Positions 35,139 to 48,041 of a stretch of 64,000 nt of DNA are shown piece by piece. Made by a program: the position numbers and the translations under genes. Location: assembly GCA_021399445.1 (NCBI GenBank), contig JAJTUQ010000001.1, forward strand, positions 3,038,001 to 3,102,000. Direction: 5' to 3'. The stretch is from Xylogone sp. PMI_703 (Eukaryota > Ascomycota > Leotiomycetes). The notes beneath the pieces were generated by a model. It was given only the letters and a program-made list of their open reading frames with translations. It did not search any database and had not been told where the DNA came from. Numbering within the stretch: the stretch's first letter is position 1; the number at the start of each line of letters is the position of its first letter.

Positions 35139-36171
35139 ATGCCTGTAAGTTTTGATGGTGGCCTATCTTAGATATTATACTGACATAGTTAAGCTAATAA
35201 TAATATCTGGGTACCCAACATCGGGGAAGACCCACCGCGCCGAGCAACTCCTTTCCTACTTCAAAGATCGCATTGCGTCTTCTCCCACACATAACCTTCG
35301 AGTGCACTTGATATCGGACCATACATTATGTATCCCACGTAGTGTATATGATCTTGAATCGAAGAATATACATGAGAGATCAAACAATGCCTCGGAGAAA
35401 GATGCTAGAGCAACAATTTATGCAGCAGTAAAGCGAATACTGAGCAACAAAGACATCGTTATATTGGATGGCGCGAACTACATCAAGGGATGGCGGTATC
35501 AGCTATATTGCGAGGCGAAGGCTGTACGAACACCCTGTTGTGTTGTACATGTCGGGACAACAATTGAGCAGGCAAGAAAGGTGAATGAGGAAAGACTAAG
35601 CAGAAGGCCAAAGGATGTCGAGGGTATAAATGAGGAGGGGAAAGAGAAGCAAGAGATAGAGAAGGGGCTCCCGTATGGAAACGAGTGCTGGGAGAATCTT
35701 GTCTATCGATATGAAGAACCTAATGCTATGGTGCGCTGGGACAGCCCTCTTTTCACCGTTGTTTGGGAGGATGCGGAACCACCTTGCCCAGCAATCTGGG
35801 ACGCACTTATAGGCTCAGATGCCGAGGGTGGTAAGAAGACCATCCGGCCTAATCAAGTTACTATTCTCAAGGTAGCCAGTAGCGAAGATTACCTATATGA
35901 ACTAGACCGCACGACCCAAGGTATTTTAAATAGAATTCTGGAGTGGACCAAGGATCACCCAGGTGAAGGGGGAGAAATTGTTATTGAGGAAGGAAAGGAT
36001 GAAGATGACAGCGGTTTAGTTGTGGAGTTACCAGCAAACCCTATAGGTCTTCCAGCCCTGCAGCGGCTAAGGAGACAATTTATTACACTAAACAGGCAGA
36101 CTTCTGTACCAGTTAAGAGGATTCGTGAGAGCTTTGTGGGGTATCTTAATGATTCTTTTGGCTCTGGTTAA
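35139..36171 (+). CDS. KTI12: Elongator-associated regulator Kti12
   Basis: Exon 1 is only ATG CCT (35139-35144). It is followed by a 49-nt intron (GTAAGT...CTGACATAGTTAAG) and exon 2, 35194-36171. Splicing gives the N-terminus MPLIIISGYPTSGKT, which is the typical Kti12 start with its P-loop GYPTSGKT at residues 8-15. The total is 327 residues. The middle contains DGANYIKGWRYQLYCEAKA and CVVHVGTTIEQARKVNEERL. The C-terminal half includes the family's tRNA-binding-type domain with LRRQFITLNR. Kti12 is a PSTK-like nucleotide-binding protein that supports Elongator-dependent wobble uridine modification of tRNA. The gene is convergent with the BRCT-WGR gene, 299 bp apart. Confidence 0.94.
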
Positions 36172-36470
36172 ATGCATTCACTATAAGCCGAGTTATTCTC
36201 ATTGGCGTTGATAAGGTGGAACTGGCATTCATTGATACCCTAATATGATTGACAGTGGTATAGAAAGATATAACGATTAAGACGTGAAAATGCTCAAGTG
36301 GTTATGGATAGTGGTGTTTATATAAAAAATGGCCATGCTATATAAGAGTAATTCTATATCTAAGTTCAGAATGCGAAAATGTTGGCTCCTAGTGACTATA
36401 AGCAAGAGTCATAGAGCCACAGGGATAATGATAAACTGTGCTTAGTCAAACCTAGGGCCTAGAGCCTTGT

Positions 36471-37510
36471 TCATTCGAACTTCCACTCTTCTGGTATTAT
36501 ATAACCCTCCGGTAATTCGCCAATAGGTCGACCTAGTTTCGGCACCTCGTACGCAAATTCCGTATCTTTTCTTCCTTCTCTCTTTTCAAGCCTTTGGTCC
36601 CATGGCACACCAGTCTTATTTTTAAACAGTCTTTTGAAGTCCTGAAAAGCATCATCGAATGTTTTTGGCTTGCACATCAAGTCTCGGTAGAAAACAGTTG
36701 GAGCACGACCTTTGTTAAATTTTGCACCGGCCATATAGGTATGTGGCACTGCGCGGGACTGGAAGAGCTAGAGGACACGAGTTAGTTGACAATGGAGCCC
36801 ATCATTTGGAACAAGTTAGAGGACTAAAAGGACCCACACAGAGAGTGTATCTTTCGTGGAGATTTCGTGCCTCATTTTCATAGCGGTGGAGTTTTACTTC
36901 ATACTTGAAGCCTGTACAATCAGCGTATATGTCATGAAGTCCTACAGGATACTTTATGTTAACGGCTAGGTCCCAGGCCTATCCAGATGACAAGAAAATG
37001 CTCACTGGGGTCAACTAATTGTCTTGTAACAGTCGTGCTGTCACCATATTTTGTGCAGTATGATGGATCATTGTTTGCTTTTTTAGCATTCTTGAGTTTG
37101 CTGCTCAAGGTGTATTTCTTGGGGGGCATGAATCTCTTCTTAGAATCTGACTGCGGTAGACAGTCAATAAGCCATCTGATGCTCACAATAGTGCAGGCAC
37201 GACCTCGTTTCAACGCTTTGCGGACTTTCAGAATCAGTTTCTGACTAGAACACGGTGGCATGCTAGATTAACAATCATCCTCACCTTGACTACTCCTTCT
37301 TTTATACTCATCAACCGTAGATATTAGAATTGTAGTATCACCCGTGACATTGCTAACAAATGTGCCTCCGTGAATGGTGATCCATCGGGCGATATCACTA
37401 TGGGACATATTTGCCCCGAAATCTCCAGTAACAGATATTGTATTTCCAGCAAATATTTGCCGCAAAGATCCTTTCTTGGAAGAAACGCCTCTCGAGCTTC
37501 TTATAGCCAT
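36471..37510 (-). CDS. BRCT-WGR domain protein lacking a PARP catalytic domain
   Basis: Four exons: 37510-37285, 37224-37006, 36941-36838 and 36767-36471. They total 846 nt, keep phase throughout and encode 281 residues. The first intron (60 nt) sits inside the BRCT domain and ends CTGAAAG. BRCT (about residues 15-110) shows GNTISVTGDFG, ARWITIHGGTFVSNVT, TILIST and the Trp motif CTIVSIRWLIDCL. A lysine-rich spacer follows. The WGR domain (about 160-270) then shows FKYEVKLHRYENEA, ERYTL, FNKGRAPTVFYRD and AFQDFKRLFKNKTG. BRCT followed by WGR is the N-terminal half of fungal poly(ADP-ribose) polymerases, but the frame stops at 36471 and only 299 bp separate it from KTI12, so no catalytic domain follows. 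A role in DNA-damage recognition is plausible by family, not shown. Confidence 0.82.
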
Positions 37511-39058
37511 GGTTTCACGTAGATGCCGGGTTGAAGAGACACCTTACGGGCCTCTGGCAGGTAGTACGTGCGGCAATGGCTGATCGAAGGGGTTAGGACT
37601 AGGTCGTAGCTAAAACTGAATATTGCTGGTGGAAAGGGATGTGTGGAGATGCGATCAGGATATATAATGCTGTAAGACTGTTAGTTATATTGGAGGAAGA
37701 TATCTAGCGGTAAAAACCATTGACATATGAATAATGATGATGATGATAGTAATTTTCGTCCAAAAGGCATAGTAACCCGACCTCCCTGGGGGTATAAGGA
37801 CGTGCTAAGCTAAGATGTCATATACAATCAATAGTACAGATGTCAAAGACCTCATAGGGAAAAACTCTATGCTTGAAAGTAAACCTCAGAAAGCAGATCA
37901 TACATAAAGCGTATGACTAAAAGGTTTTGTAATAGTATTTCTCCTTGCCGTTTAGGAAAAACACCAAAAAAGGTATATCATCTGAAAGAGATATTCAAAA
38001 TCTTTTAGAGCTAAATCCTAGGTAACTTGACGTAAGTCAAAAAACCTTTTAGACAGATTTATTAATAGTAATTTTGAACTTTTCTTTCCAGACAATTAAA
38101 GCATAATAACATAATATCAAACTCGTCATATTGTCTTTCTTTTTCTTATTCCTTTCCTTATAACCTTTATCCGTTAATCAAGTATAAAGTCATGTTTTTA
38201 TATATAACAGTCTGTTTTTTTTTAAAAAGAAAACCTTCTTCTTTGCCCTTAATCCTCTTTCGTAATATTTATTCTTACCCTGGGTATACATATCGTTGTA
38301 AAAATTGGTAATAAAGACTTAACTCAAGCAAAGCGTGTAAAAACCATCGAAGTAAGGCAATATATTGTTGTGATCAATTCGACCAGATCTATAATTCGAA
38401 TTATGGCGTGGAAGCGATAGTGTGAGCGTAACAATAACGCTGGCTAGAGCATATAGGGATAGAGCTTATGCGACGGGATCACGCAGAGCAACATAACAAC
38501 AAATACACAAGGCAAAACGAACGAACCACTCCCTTGGTTGAGTATGAAAAGGTTGTTGGTTTGTTAGCTAGAACCTCTCGCCAGTTTATACCAGCCCGGC
38601 TCCGGAATGACTAATACTGTACATGACATGTTTCCCTACCACAATGGTTGTGGAAAAGGTTATAATGGCTAGATCGTGATTGTAAAGTAATTACGCGGTC
38701 AAGACTCAATTTTGGTTCTAGAATAATAGAAAGTTAAGCTTTGAAGACCACTTAGCTTTGAATATCCTGCAGTATGTAACAGAGTGAGCGAAGATCTTCT
38801 ATCTCTTCAGCTTCACTCTTCTCTATAGAACCTATGCCTAAATAATCCTGGGTTCCCCCAGCCTAACCTCGTTGGGAGCAAGTATTCATTGCAAGAGACT
38901 TAATTCATAATCATAAAGGGGGGAGCGAAGGAGATATATTGCCATTATATCATAGTTATTCATATGTCAGGGGGACGACGACTCAATACCTGTACGATGG
39001 TGTCCCCTACTAACCTTGGATTTATGGAACTACTCAGGTATTTGGAAATAGCTACTCT
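37511..39058. other. AT-rich intergenic region
   Basis: No gene was found. The stretch from about 37650 to 38800 is clearly more AT-rich than the surrounding genes, with poly-A/T runs (for example around 38215-38230) and a TGATGATGATGATAG run near 37737. No terminal inverted repeats, transposase remnants or tandem units were recognised. Confidence 0.55.
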
Positions 39059-41406
39059 CTACCTGCTATTTTTGGCGGCTTGAATGAAAGCTCTGATTTT
39101 TTCTATGCTTTGATGTCCACCCTCCTCTATTCCACTACTGACATCAACGCCAATGATTCTCTTTCCAAGATCGCCTGTTGATTTGAGAGCCCCTGCTACA
39201 TTTTCAGGATTAAGGCCGCCTGCCAATAGTACTTGTACACCTAGATCCTTTGACAGCGTATCTTTGACTTCTGCCATATCCAATTTCTGTCCAGTGCCAC
39301 CGATTCCAGAATCAAGGAGAGCTACGCTATGATACCCTCTTCTTCCAAGGCCAGTTTGGCCAGGCTTGAAACTTTTGATGACTGGAACAGGTATTAATCT
39401 AGCCCATTCCAACGGCTCATCTCCATGGAGTTGGACGACATCTAGGCTATACTCTTTCTGCAGGGTTAGAATATCTTCCAACGGCTGATTTTGAAAGACG
39501 CCAACTAGCAGTGGCTTATCCGTGTATAAGAAAGATGTAGAAGCAGTAAAAAAATCTGAAGCTTGAAGATCATTCACTGTCCGAATACTTGGACCATTTT
39601 TAGAGCTGTGAGATTCATGAACAGCTTGAGATATGGCGAGAGCTGCCTCGCGAGAAACACAACGACTTCTGCCAGGAACAAGAATCATTCCAATAAGGTT
39701 AGCTCCTGCTCTGATAGCCTCAGAAGCTGCTTCCGCTGTCCTTGTCCCACAGATCTTCACCAGAACAGACTGATCCACCTGAATAGTTTGTTCTTGTGCA
39801 CCACCAAGGAGGTCCCGAATGAAGCTAGACGTGTCTTTGGCCCGCATTAACGCCTCACCCACCAGCACTGCTCCAACACCATTCTTTTGATATGCTTCAA
39901 CATCTTTGGGACCTGAAATACCACTAAGTGCGCACACAATGGTTCCTTTGGGAACTTGGTCGAGAAGGCGGCTCGTCGTATCTAAGTCCACTTCAAAACT
40001 AGTAAGGTTTCTATTATTCACACCGATAACTTTTGAGCCTAGTTTAACAGCAATTGTCATCTCTTCTGCAGTGTTAACCTCAACCAGCGGTTCCATTCCG
40101 AGGGATCGCGAATAATTGTAAAGCCTTGTTAATGTGGCCTCATCTAGCATTTTGACGATCAGAAGCACGGTATCGGCACCAGCCAGCCTAGCTTCTAGGA
40201 TCTGGTACTCTTCAAATATGAACTCCTTGCGTAGTACAGCAGGCCTATTGGGCATACTTTCTAGTGCCTGCCTCACTGCTCGCAAATCATCAATGCTTCC
40301 TTTAAACCATTCCGGCTCGGTCAACACAGAGATCACGCTCGCGCCAGCTAGAGCATACGTCCTTGCCTGGGCTGGAGCACACGTAGCTAAAGAAATGATG
40401 CCTTTTGATGGTGATGCTCGCTTGATCTCTGCCATAAGTGATAACGGAAATGGAGACTTTCTCAGGCGATCCACAAATGAAACGAGTGGAGGGGCAATGC
40501 CCAGATCATAGGCAGCTTGCAAGTCACTGGGGCGTTGGGATGGAATCTCCTTTTGTTTATCTACAGCGGCTTTGCGATGTGCAAAAATCTTGGTGAGAAT
40601 GTTCTCCTTTTTCGGACCTGTGCTGCCATTGATACTCGAACTCGCGTTCGCGGGGATATCTTTTTGTAGCTGACTGTTTTCTGCCCATGTACCTCCCTGC
40701 ATATTTAGAAAGTTCTTCAGCATGAGCCTCCCTTCGGCTGTTAATATGCTTTCAGGATGGAATTGGACACCTTCAAGCACATACTCCTTGTGACGAACGC
40801 CTAGAATGACCCCCTTGCCGCCTGCATTATTCGATTCGGTCCAGGAAGACACTTCTAGACATTCTGGTAGCGTGGGATATGTACCTGCAAGTGAATGGTA
40901 CCGAGTAACTGGCAGGTCCTGAGGTACGTTCGCATAGACACCCTTTGAGTCATGTTTAAGTGAAGACGTCTTCCCATGTAGGATCTCGCCAGCGTAAGAT
41001 ACATCGCCTCCATAAAGGTCGAGTATGCATTCCCTATCGTATTTATCAGATTTAGTTCTCATAAATCCGGCAGTTGCGCTACTCACTGTCCCATACAGAT
41101 ACCTAATACTGGAATCTTGCCAGCAAAGTGCTTAATAGCCTCTCTGCTAATGCCGGAGTCTGTTTTTGGATGTCCGGGCCCGGGGCTGATAACTAACTGG
41201 GTAGGCTTTAGTGCAATGAGTTCTTCTATTGTGATGGCATTGTTACGATAAACTGTAACTGTTGCGCCTTCCAGCACCAGATATTGGTATATGTTCCATG
41301 AGAATGAGTCAAAATTATCGATTAGTATAACATTTGAGGCGTTGGGCAATGGTGCAACAGCCTCAGGTTGATGGGGGGAATAGTCGATCAAATCACTTGG
41401 AGCCAT
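39059..41406 (-). CDS. TRPC: Trifunctional tryptophan biosynthesis protein TrpC (GATase, IGPS, PRAI)
   Basis: Two exons, 41406-41087 and 41033-39059, split inside the glutaminase active-site region (GICMGQ, Cys104). They encode 764 residues, the normal size. Domain order: glutamine amidotransferase component of anthranilate synthase (about 24-220; [32 protein letters not shown]); indole-3-glycerol-phosphate synthase (about 260-510; [40 protein letters not shown]); phosphoribosylanthranilate isomerase (about 535-760; [39 protein letters not shown]). All key motifs look intact. It catalyses three steps from chorismate to indole-3-glycerol phosphate in the cytosol. The gene is head to head with NUP188. 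Confidence 0.98.
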
Positions 41407-41899
41407 TTTGGATAGAGAAGCCGTGATGCAAACGATATCTCCGTTGTATAACAGATTTTAATATATGACTCTTATAGTCATATCCTAGCAGAAGTCCCCG
41501 CTACGGAGTGCAGCATCCCTCTATTGGCAGTATTTACTTCTAATCTGATTATACGCAATTGCTCCAAAAAAAAAAGCGGATGTTAGTTCAATTGACATGA
41601 AAAACTTTTTGCTAATTCTACAATTACCTTATTTGACAAAGCAAATGCTATGAATTGGTACTTATTAGGAGCGTATTTCTGGCATTTTAGGTTACTTGGC
41701 AGCTTGATGCTGGTCACTCAAGGCGGTGTAGCTCCTATGCGCACACCCCCAGTCGTAAAAATTACCAACACGCGAGAAGCTCAAGCGCGTCAACCAGCGA
41801 GCTAGACAGGAACTCGACTTCATAGATCCTGGAAGTAAGCTTTCTCATGCTTCACAAAACTCCCTTACTGCATAGTCTACCTTGTAGTCATTGGTAGCT
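41407..41899. promoter_or_regulatory. Divergent promoter region of TRPC and NUP188
   Basis: 493 bp between the two start codons. A poly-A run lies at 41566-41573. I looked for the TGACTCA element of the Gcn4/CPC1 amino-acid control system and saw no copy in this gap. A TRPC leader with AT-rich sequence lies next to 41407. Confidence 0.5.
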
Positions 41900-44800
41900 A
41901 TGGCGCCAGTATCGGAGATCAGCTATTTTCCTCCTCTGGATAAATGTCTTAATGGAGATTTGTTAGTTATGTGAGTATTTCCTTTCCCGAGATGAACTAG
42001 GTAGACCTAATCGCAATATAGCTCCTGGAAAGCGGTTTTTCATGCGATTAAAGGTATCGATGCTTTAGGACCAGAGAACCCGAATACTGTGGATGGATTT
42101 CTTTGCGATCCCGAGACTCTAGATATCTTGGCGCAACCATTTAATGCTTTCCCCAAGCCTTCGTCACAGAGTAAATCCGCATTTGAGAGAAAAACCTCTG
42201 CCATAAACGTTACCCCTTCATCCAAGGCGAAATTCGACATAAAAGAAATCAAGGATGATGCTCAATGGTTGAGCAAAGAGGCGGATATTAGTGAAATCTC
42301 AGCGTTGCGGGTGGTTATTGAGGAGTGCCAGTCCCGTCCATATGCGAAATTACGAGGTCGGTTTTCGGAGGAAGAATTAATTAGTATTCAGGAGGCAGCC
42401 GGGGATAATAAAGCATCGCACGTGTTGCCACTATCACTCCTGTCTAGCGGTCTTGATGTGCAAACAATCAAAGCAGATTTTGACTCACTAGATAGCAGAC
42501 GGGCAAGGATAGTTGCAACATATTTCTCAGAGCGACGATATATCTTGAAATGCTTGGAAACATTACTTCAACGTCATTTATATCGCACAGCCCCTCAAAA
42601 TGAGCGGGAAAGCCGAATGGGGCTGGATGTATTTTGGATCGAAAATATTGGCGAACGCCTTTGGAAGAAACTGTCGATATCCGACGAATTCTTGCTAAAT
42701 TGTGTTAAGCATATCCGGTCATGCGTTGAAAGCATAACGGCAGGGAGTGGTATCTACAAAGGTGAAGGTGGCCGTGAAGACCTTGAGATGGACTGGACAG
42801 GTACACAGCTAGCTGAAGCAACTCATGCAATCGAGATTGTATTCCAAGTTGTAGATACCTCAACAGATATCCAATCATCCGCCGTCGTTCTTGAATGGTT
42901 CCAGCTCGTTTCTCAATTTGGCTTTTTTAATGATTTCGCTATGGTATGCCCGCTCCAAAACAATTATCATCTTGAAATACTAATTTTTGATAGCCGGATC
43001 CATCCATTCAAATATTACTTCTCCCTTTGCAGTCCGTTGTGTCCATGGTCTCATTAACGATTCTGAGTGTCGGAGCCTGTCGTTCCTATTTTACCCAGTC
43101 TGGAGGAGTTTTAGAACTGGAGAATGGCAATCCAGCGTATATTATGAATCCAGGGACGTTGACAACTCTTCAACGCATATTTATGGATGCAGCAGCAGAA
43201 AATTTTGCCACAGCGGGTCCTTCGGTGTTTGGATGGGGCATTATTCTGCAGGCCATGCGGGTTGTTTTGACGTCCAGGAAATTGCTCCCTGGGAGTGAGG
43301 AAATGGATGTTTCTCATCGACTCTCCCTGGATAGCTCCTATGATGTAGAGCCTACCCCCTACGATGCAGTTTTGGAAGATATTATGGATAGTACAGAAGA
43401 GGACCCTATTCAGTATCTAGTAAACAGCGCAGTCAATAGTAGCCATGTCCTTGAGAATCTATCTACTCTCTCAGCGCACTTGGGGGGTTCAGCAAACGCT
43501 TATTTTTCAAGCACTATAGGTGCCCGAATGCGAATTACCATTTTGGATCTCATCAGCAGTGCTGTATCCGACGTGGGGTATATATCGGAGTTGATAACGG
43601 CCACTCTTTCCGCCATGACGGGAGGGCATACCTTTTGGGATCTGGCAAATGTCTCGCAACTCTCGACAATTAATGAGCCTATTAATGCATTTTTGAGCGA
43701 CTCTTCATTAATGAACGATCTTCTGAAGGCATCATCATTGAGGTACCCTTACGAATCACTTCCATACCTAAAAATGGTTCGTGCAATAGCGGCTTGCACC
43801 ACTCCTCTTGTACCGGGACAGAATATCCCTGCAATAGAGATGCTCAGAAAACTCCCGACGTTCACATATCTCCTAACAGAGGATTTCATGCACTATGAGA
43901 CTGCCAACGAAGATGAAAATAATAATACCGTACGCCTCACAGAATCTGTGCAGCTTTTCGAACCAAGATCAAGATCGAAACTACTACTTACTCAAGGAGA
44001 CCTTTCCCAGTCGCTTGTACGTGTATCTGATACGGATTTTTGCATCAGGCAAGGAACCTTGGGCCGTATCATATATGAATCGGGACCGAAAGTTGCCCTC
44101 TGGTTTCACGAGTACTCAGGCCTAAAATACTTTGGAAAGCTGTTAGAAACATATCTTACCGCGGCTGAATATTTTGACGCTACAGTCGGTGGGCCTGCTG
44201 ATTCTGAAGCTGTAGCTGAGATCATTGGTATATTCGCCACAACTTTACTTAGTATCACCAATTCCCTGGAACCCGGGACTGAGTCTAAGGATAAAGCTAT
44301 CCAGATTCTGGAAGAGGCTAGTGCTGGCCTACACCGTAATGGCGATATTATCACTGTGGTATTTAGCATATTTGAAGAAGAGATCCAACGGCAATCTGCG
44401 AACATCGGATCCGAAGCTCTGGATATCCTCATCAGCTGTGTGCAGTTTATCTACGCGTTAATACCAATTTGTCCCAGTCGAGTATGGCCTCTCCTGAGTC
44501 GGAGTGGACTCCTTGATGGTAGTCGTGACGGTGATAGAATTTCAAATATTGTTGACAAGGTTGAGCTTGTATCCGGTCGCTACGATCTTCTTTTGTCGTG
44601 CACATTTTTGTACGACTCCCTGGTCGAGGACTTCGTGACTAGGGCTGTTCTGAGAAAATGCGGTTCCAAGTCAGGAGCTCGATTTGGACCTGACGAGGAT
44701 GTAGGAACTGGTGTTCCAGATCAGGTCATATCAAAAGTGCTGCTGTCGTTTACCCGATATATGGTAGATACGATTGAGAGCTCTTGTACCTGGAAATTTG

Positions 44801-47548
44801 AAACGGACATTGATCGGCTGTATCTGAATCGAAACATCATGTCAACATTCGATAATATTCTACATTGTGCATACGGCGTTGATATAGACTCCAAGTCAGC
44901 ATCAAAACTTCTTTCCTGCATAACTCCAGCCGCAAAGTATATCGCGGAAGGTTTCTTACTCAAGTCTTCCGGGTTGATGAGATTCCAACCTCTTTTAAGA
45001 GCATATCTTGATGGCTTCCATACTGCAGATACAACCAATTTCACCCAGCTTCTGAATCTATGGACAACCCAAGTCAATACCACGCTCGCGTTTACTAGAA
45101 CACTACTTCGAGTTGCAATCCTGCTTGATATCCCAGCGTCCCAGTTTGAGGGGCAACTTTTCAAAGCTTCTCCTCTCCTTGCACGCCTATATGCATCTAA
45201 TGAGGCTTACCATCTACCGATAGTAACCCTTTTTGAAGCCCTCATTGTTAGTGCTTCAGGTAGTCCTTCCGAGCCGCCTTCTTTGCTTGGACACATGGGA
45301 GCCCAGACATCGGCGAGTTTTCTAACCGTCTTGTCAGACCTAGATAAACCATTGGCAAGAAAAGACACTGTTATTGCAATATGGCACCTATTGTCTATAG
45401 TGGTAAGCAGTCGTCAGCAGTGGTTTGCGAACTATCTGCTCACCGGAAAAACACCGAAAGATGCCCTCCAAAGCGCATCAAGCAAGGAGCAGGTCGTTCT
45501 CAGTAGACCTCTCCTCAACACTGCACTTGATGCGCTGTCAGCTATTGATAAAATCTCGAAACCCGAGGCATTGGCGATGCTTGAGTTTGTGGCTCTAGCA
45601 CAGAACTTCTGGCCTTGGGCTATGTATGGCCAGGACAAGCACACAGATTTTATCACTGGCATTTCTGAGTTTGTTGGTCATCTTAAACCTATCCAGCCAT
45701 CAACGGCGTTGCCAGGTGGTATCGATGCCTGCTATCAAACCCGAATTGCTGCATATATTGCTGAAATCCTAGCGATGCACCTTTTCCATCTGAGGCAAAG
45801 GGGCGATGTCTCACTGATCAAAGGGTTACTGCCAAATTTGAGTTATTACTCGAGGTTTGCTGTATCACCGCCAAGCTATAATTCCTCACTTCATGGGAAC
45901 CTGAAACGAAATTTTGAGGCGAAGTTCGTTGGATGTAGTCTTGATGATTTTAAACGGACTACTCTAGAAGATCGGAAGCTAGGAAGAGATTTCTTCTACG
46001 ATATAGACTTAGCCAGTAAAATGCTTCAATCTGACGCTGCATGGGCTGGCAAGAAGAATGACGGCTTTAGCTCAGAGCTGGAACACGCAAATGTTAACTT
46101 GTCACTGGTCGATACCCAGATCGTAAGTCTTTTCCTATTTGATGTATTTGATCAAAGCTAAGAGTCCATAGGCCTTGTTGCATGGCTGGAAATTTTTAAT
46201 TCTGGAGCTGAGTAGTAATATCTCCAAGGAACCTGAGCTCCAAAAGATTGTGGTCAAAGTTATCATCGATTGCTTAACATCAAACCGGAGATCACAACTC
46301 TCTGAAGGGATATTCACAAAACTTAAGCAGACAAGAGCTGATCTTGCACTAATTCTGATGCAACGATTGATAGAACCAAACATCCTGGTATCTGAGATGG
46401 ATGATGTTCTTTTCAATGTCTGGGAAACAATTCGTAGCTCGAGCCTCACTTTTGAGCTAGCACTGGGTTCTGAAGATGTCTTTTACTATCGATCGCTGTT
46501 AAAGATGCTCTTCCTTGCTCTTCGCGTTCATGTTATGAAGAAGTCGCCTTCAGACGGTAACAATAAAGTAGGTAACTCTTCACAACTACCACCGATGTCT
46601 CCAGTTATACAAACTGTGCTTGAAGTTCTGGAACGCGTCGTAGCGCAAGGTATTCGCCACTTAGCAACTGCAATCCATGATCAACTGGCTGGATCATCAC
46701 CTGAAGACATAGCCCTCCTTACGGGTATTCTACAGACATGCCTCCGAATACCACATATCGAGTTCTTTTACTCTCAAATAGTTACTACCATGGCATCTTG
46801 TGATGCGGCTCGTGTTGCGACCACATTATTCTCTTGGTCGGATAATCTTGCCATCGACGGTGACCCGATTTATGGAGAGCTAAGCATTCTCTTTCTCCTT
46901 GAGCTCTCGAGCATGCCGCCTATGGCTGAACAACTAGCCATAGATGGAGTGCTCGGTCACATTAGTTCAGCAAATATTACAAACTACATGCGACGAGGCA
47001 GCGTAAGCCCATTCGCTGATTCTGTGGGACCGCAACGATGTTATAGTATTTGGGTTAGAGGCATTCTACCTCTCCTTCTTAATCTCTTGGATGCTGTACA
47101 AGGTTCCATCGCATCGGAAGTTTCTCTCTTCCTCAATCAGTTTCCTAGTCTCATTACGAACTCAGCTAAAGCATTCGATGCTCCTGAAATATCCCGCACG
47201 GCCTCAAAGACACAGCCCAAGTACATAACTCTTAGCATGTGCGCGGAAGTGCATTCTCTTGCACTTATATCATATATTCTGAATATTTTCAGAGAGAGAC
47301 AAGCCGGAGTGGTTGATATTCCCGAGGTGAAGTGGGATTCGGCCTCTGTCCTTGAAAACGTGGATTTTTGGCTTGGGACAAGAGCTATGCTAAGAGACAG
47401 GATATTACCAATGGGCGGGAGAGATGTAGAACTCACAAGACAAAACACAGGAGAGAGCGGGCTTTACGGAGCAAAGAATAGACTAGAAGAGCGGGTCGTT
47501 AGTGAACTCATGGGAATTAGGAGCATACTAAATGGTGGGGATGCTTGA
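41900..47548 (+). CDS. NUP188: Nucleoporin Nup188
   Basis: Four exons: 41900-41970, 42022-42943, 42994-46122 and 46172-47548. They total 5499 nt and encode 1832 residues, typical of fungal Nup188. Every junction keeps phase and has GT..AG borders (donors GTGAGT, GTATGC and GTAAGT). The N-terminus MAPVSEISYFPPLDKCLNGD followed by SWKAVFHAIKGI, and YFSERRYILKCLETLLQ further on, match the Nup188 N-terminal domain. The rest is a long alpha-solenoid with no enzymatic motif. Nup188 is a structural inner-ring component of the nuclear pore complex, pairing with Nic96 and Pom34-associated nucleoporins, and influences passage of membrane proteins. It is the largest gene in the window. Confidence 0.93.
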
Positions 47549-48041
47549 AATATTAATGATAAAGACTCAAAGTAGGAATGCACGGCGTCAAGGGTGGTTT
47601 CAAAAATGATATCTATTGGGTCAACTGCAAACCATTAGAGCCTGTTTATACAGAGGCTTTTCCTAATTCAAGGCTACTTATGTAGCTTATCATGCATATT
47701 TTGATGACTTCGTGTGTCTTTTCTAACTAACTGGGCTTGAAACAAACGAGACGCACGGATATTGCCATTACTAGGTGATAGCATTTCCGCTGATATGTAT
47801 AGCACCATAAACCTATTATAAAGGCATTCTGTCATTAAAAAAGTTTGGAGTTGATACCTTCCGAATCATTTACCCATGCTAAAGGAAAATAGTATGGGTA
47901 CCCAAAGGAAGATTTTATGTGCCATCAGTATAATACAATAACGATACCCCATCAATCCCAATACATTTATTTTACAGAGTCGTGTGCGGCAATTCGTTTA
48001 AACCCGGAGGCTATTCACTTCTTTTATACAAGTCAAACCCT
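47549..48041. other. Intergenic region between convergent NUP188 and TIM9
   Basis: 493 bp of AT-rich 3' flank. No gene or repeat was seen. Confidence 0.5.

Noticed and set aside
41300..41312. Gcn4/CPC1 site (TGAGTCA) near the TRPC start
   Set aside because: It lies inside the coding exon and is simply the codons for the conserved FDSF motif.
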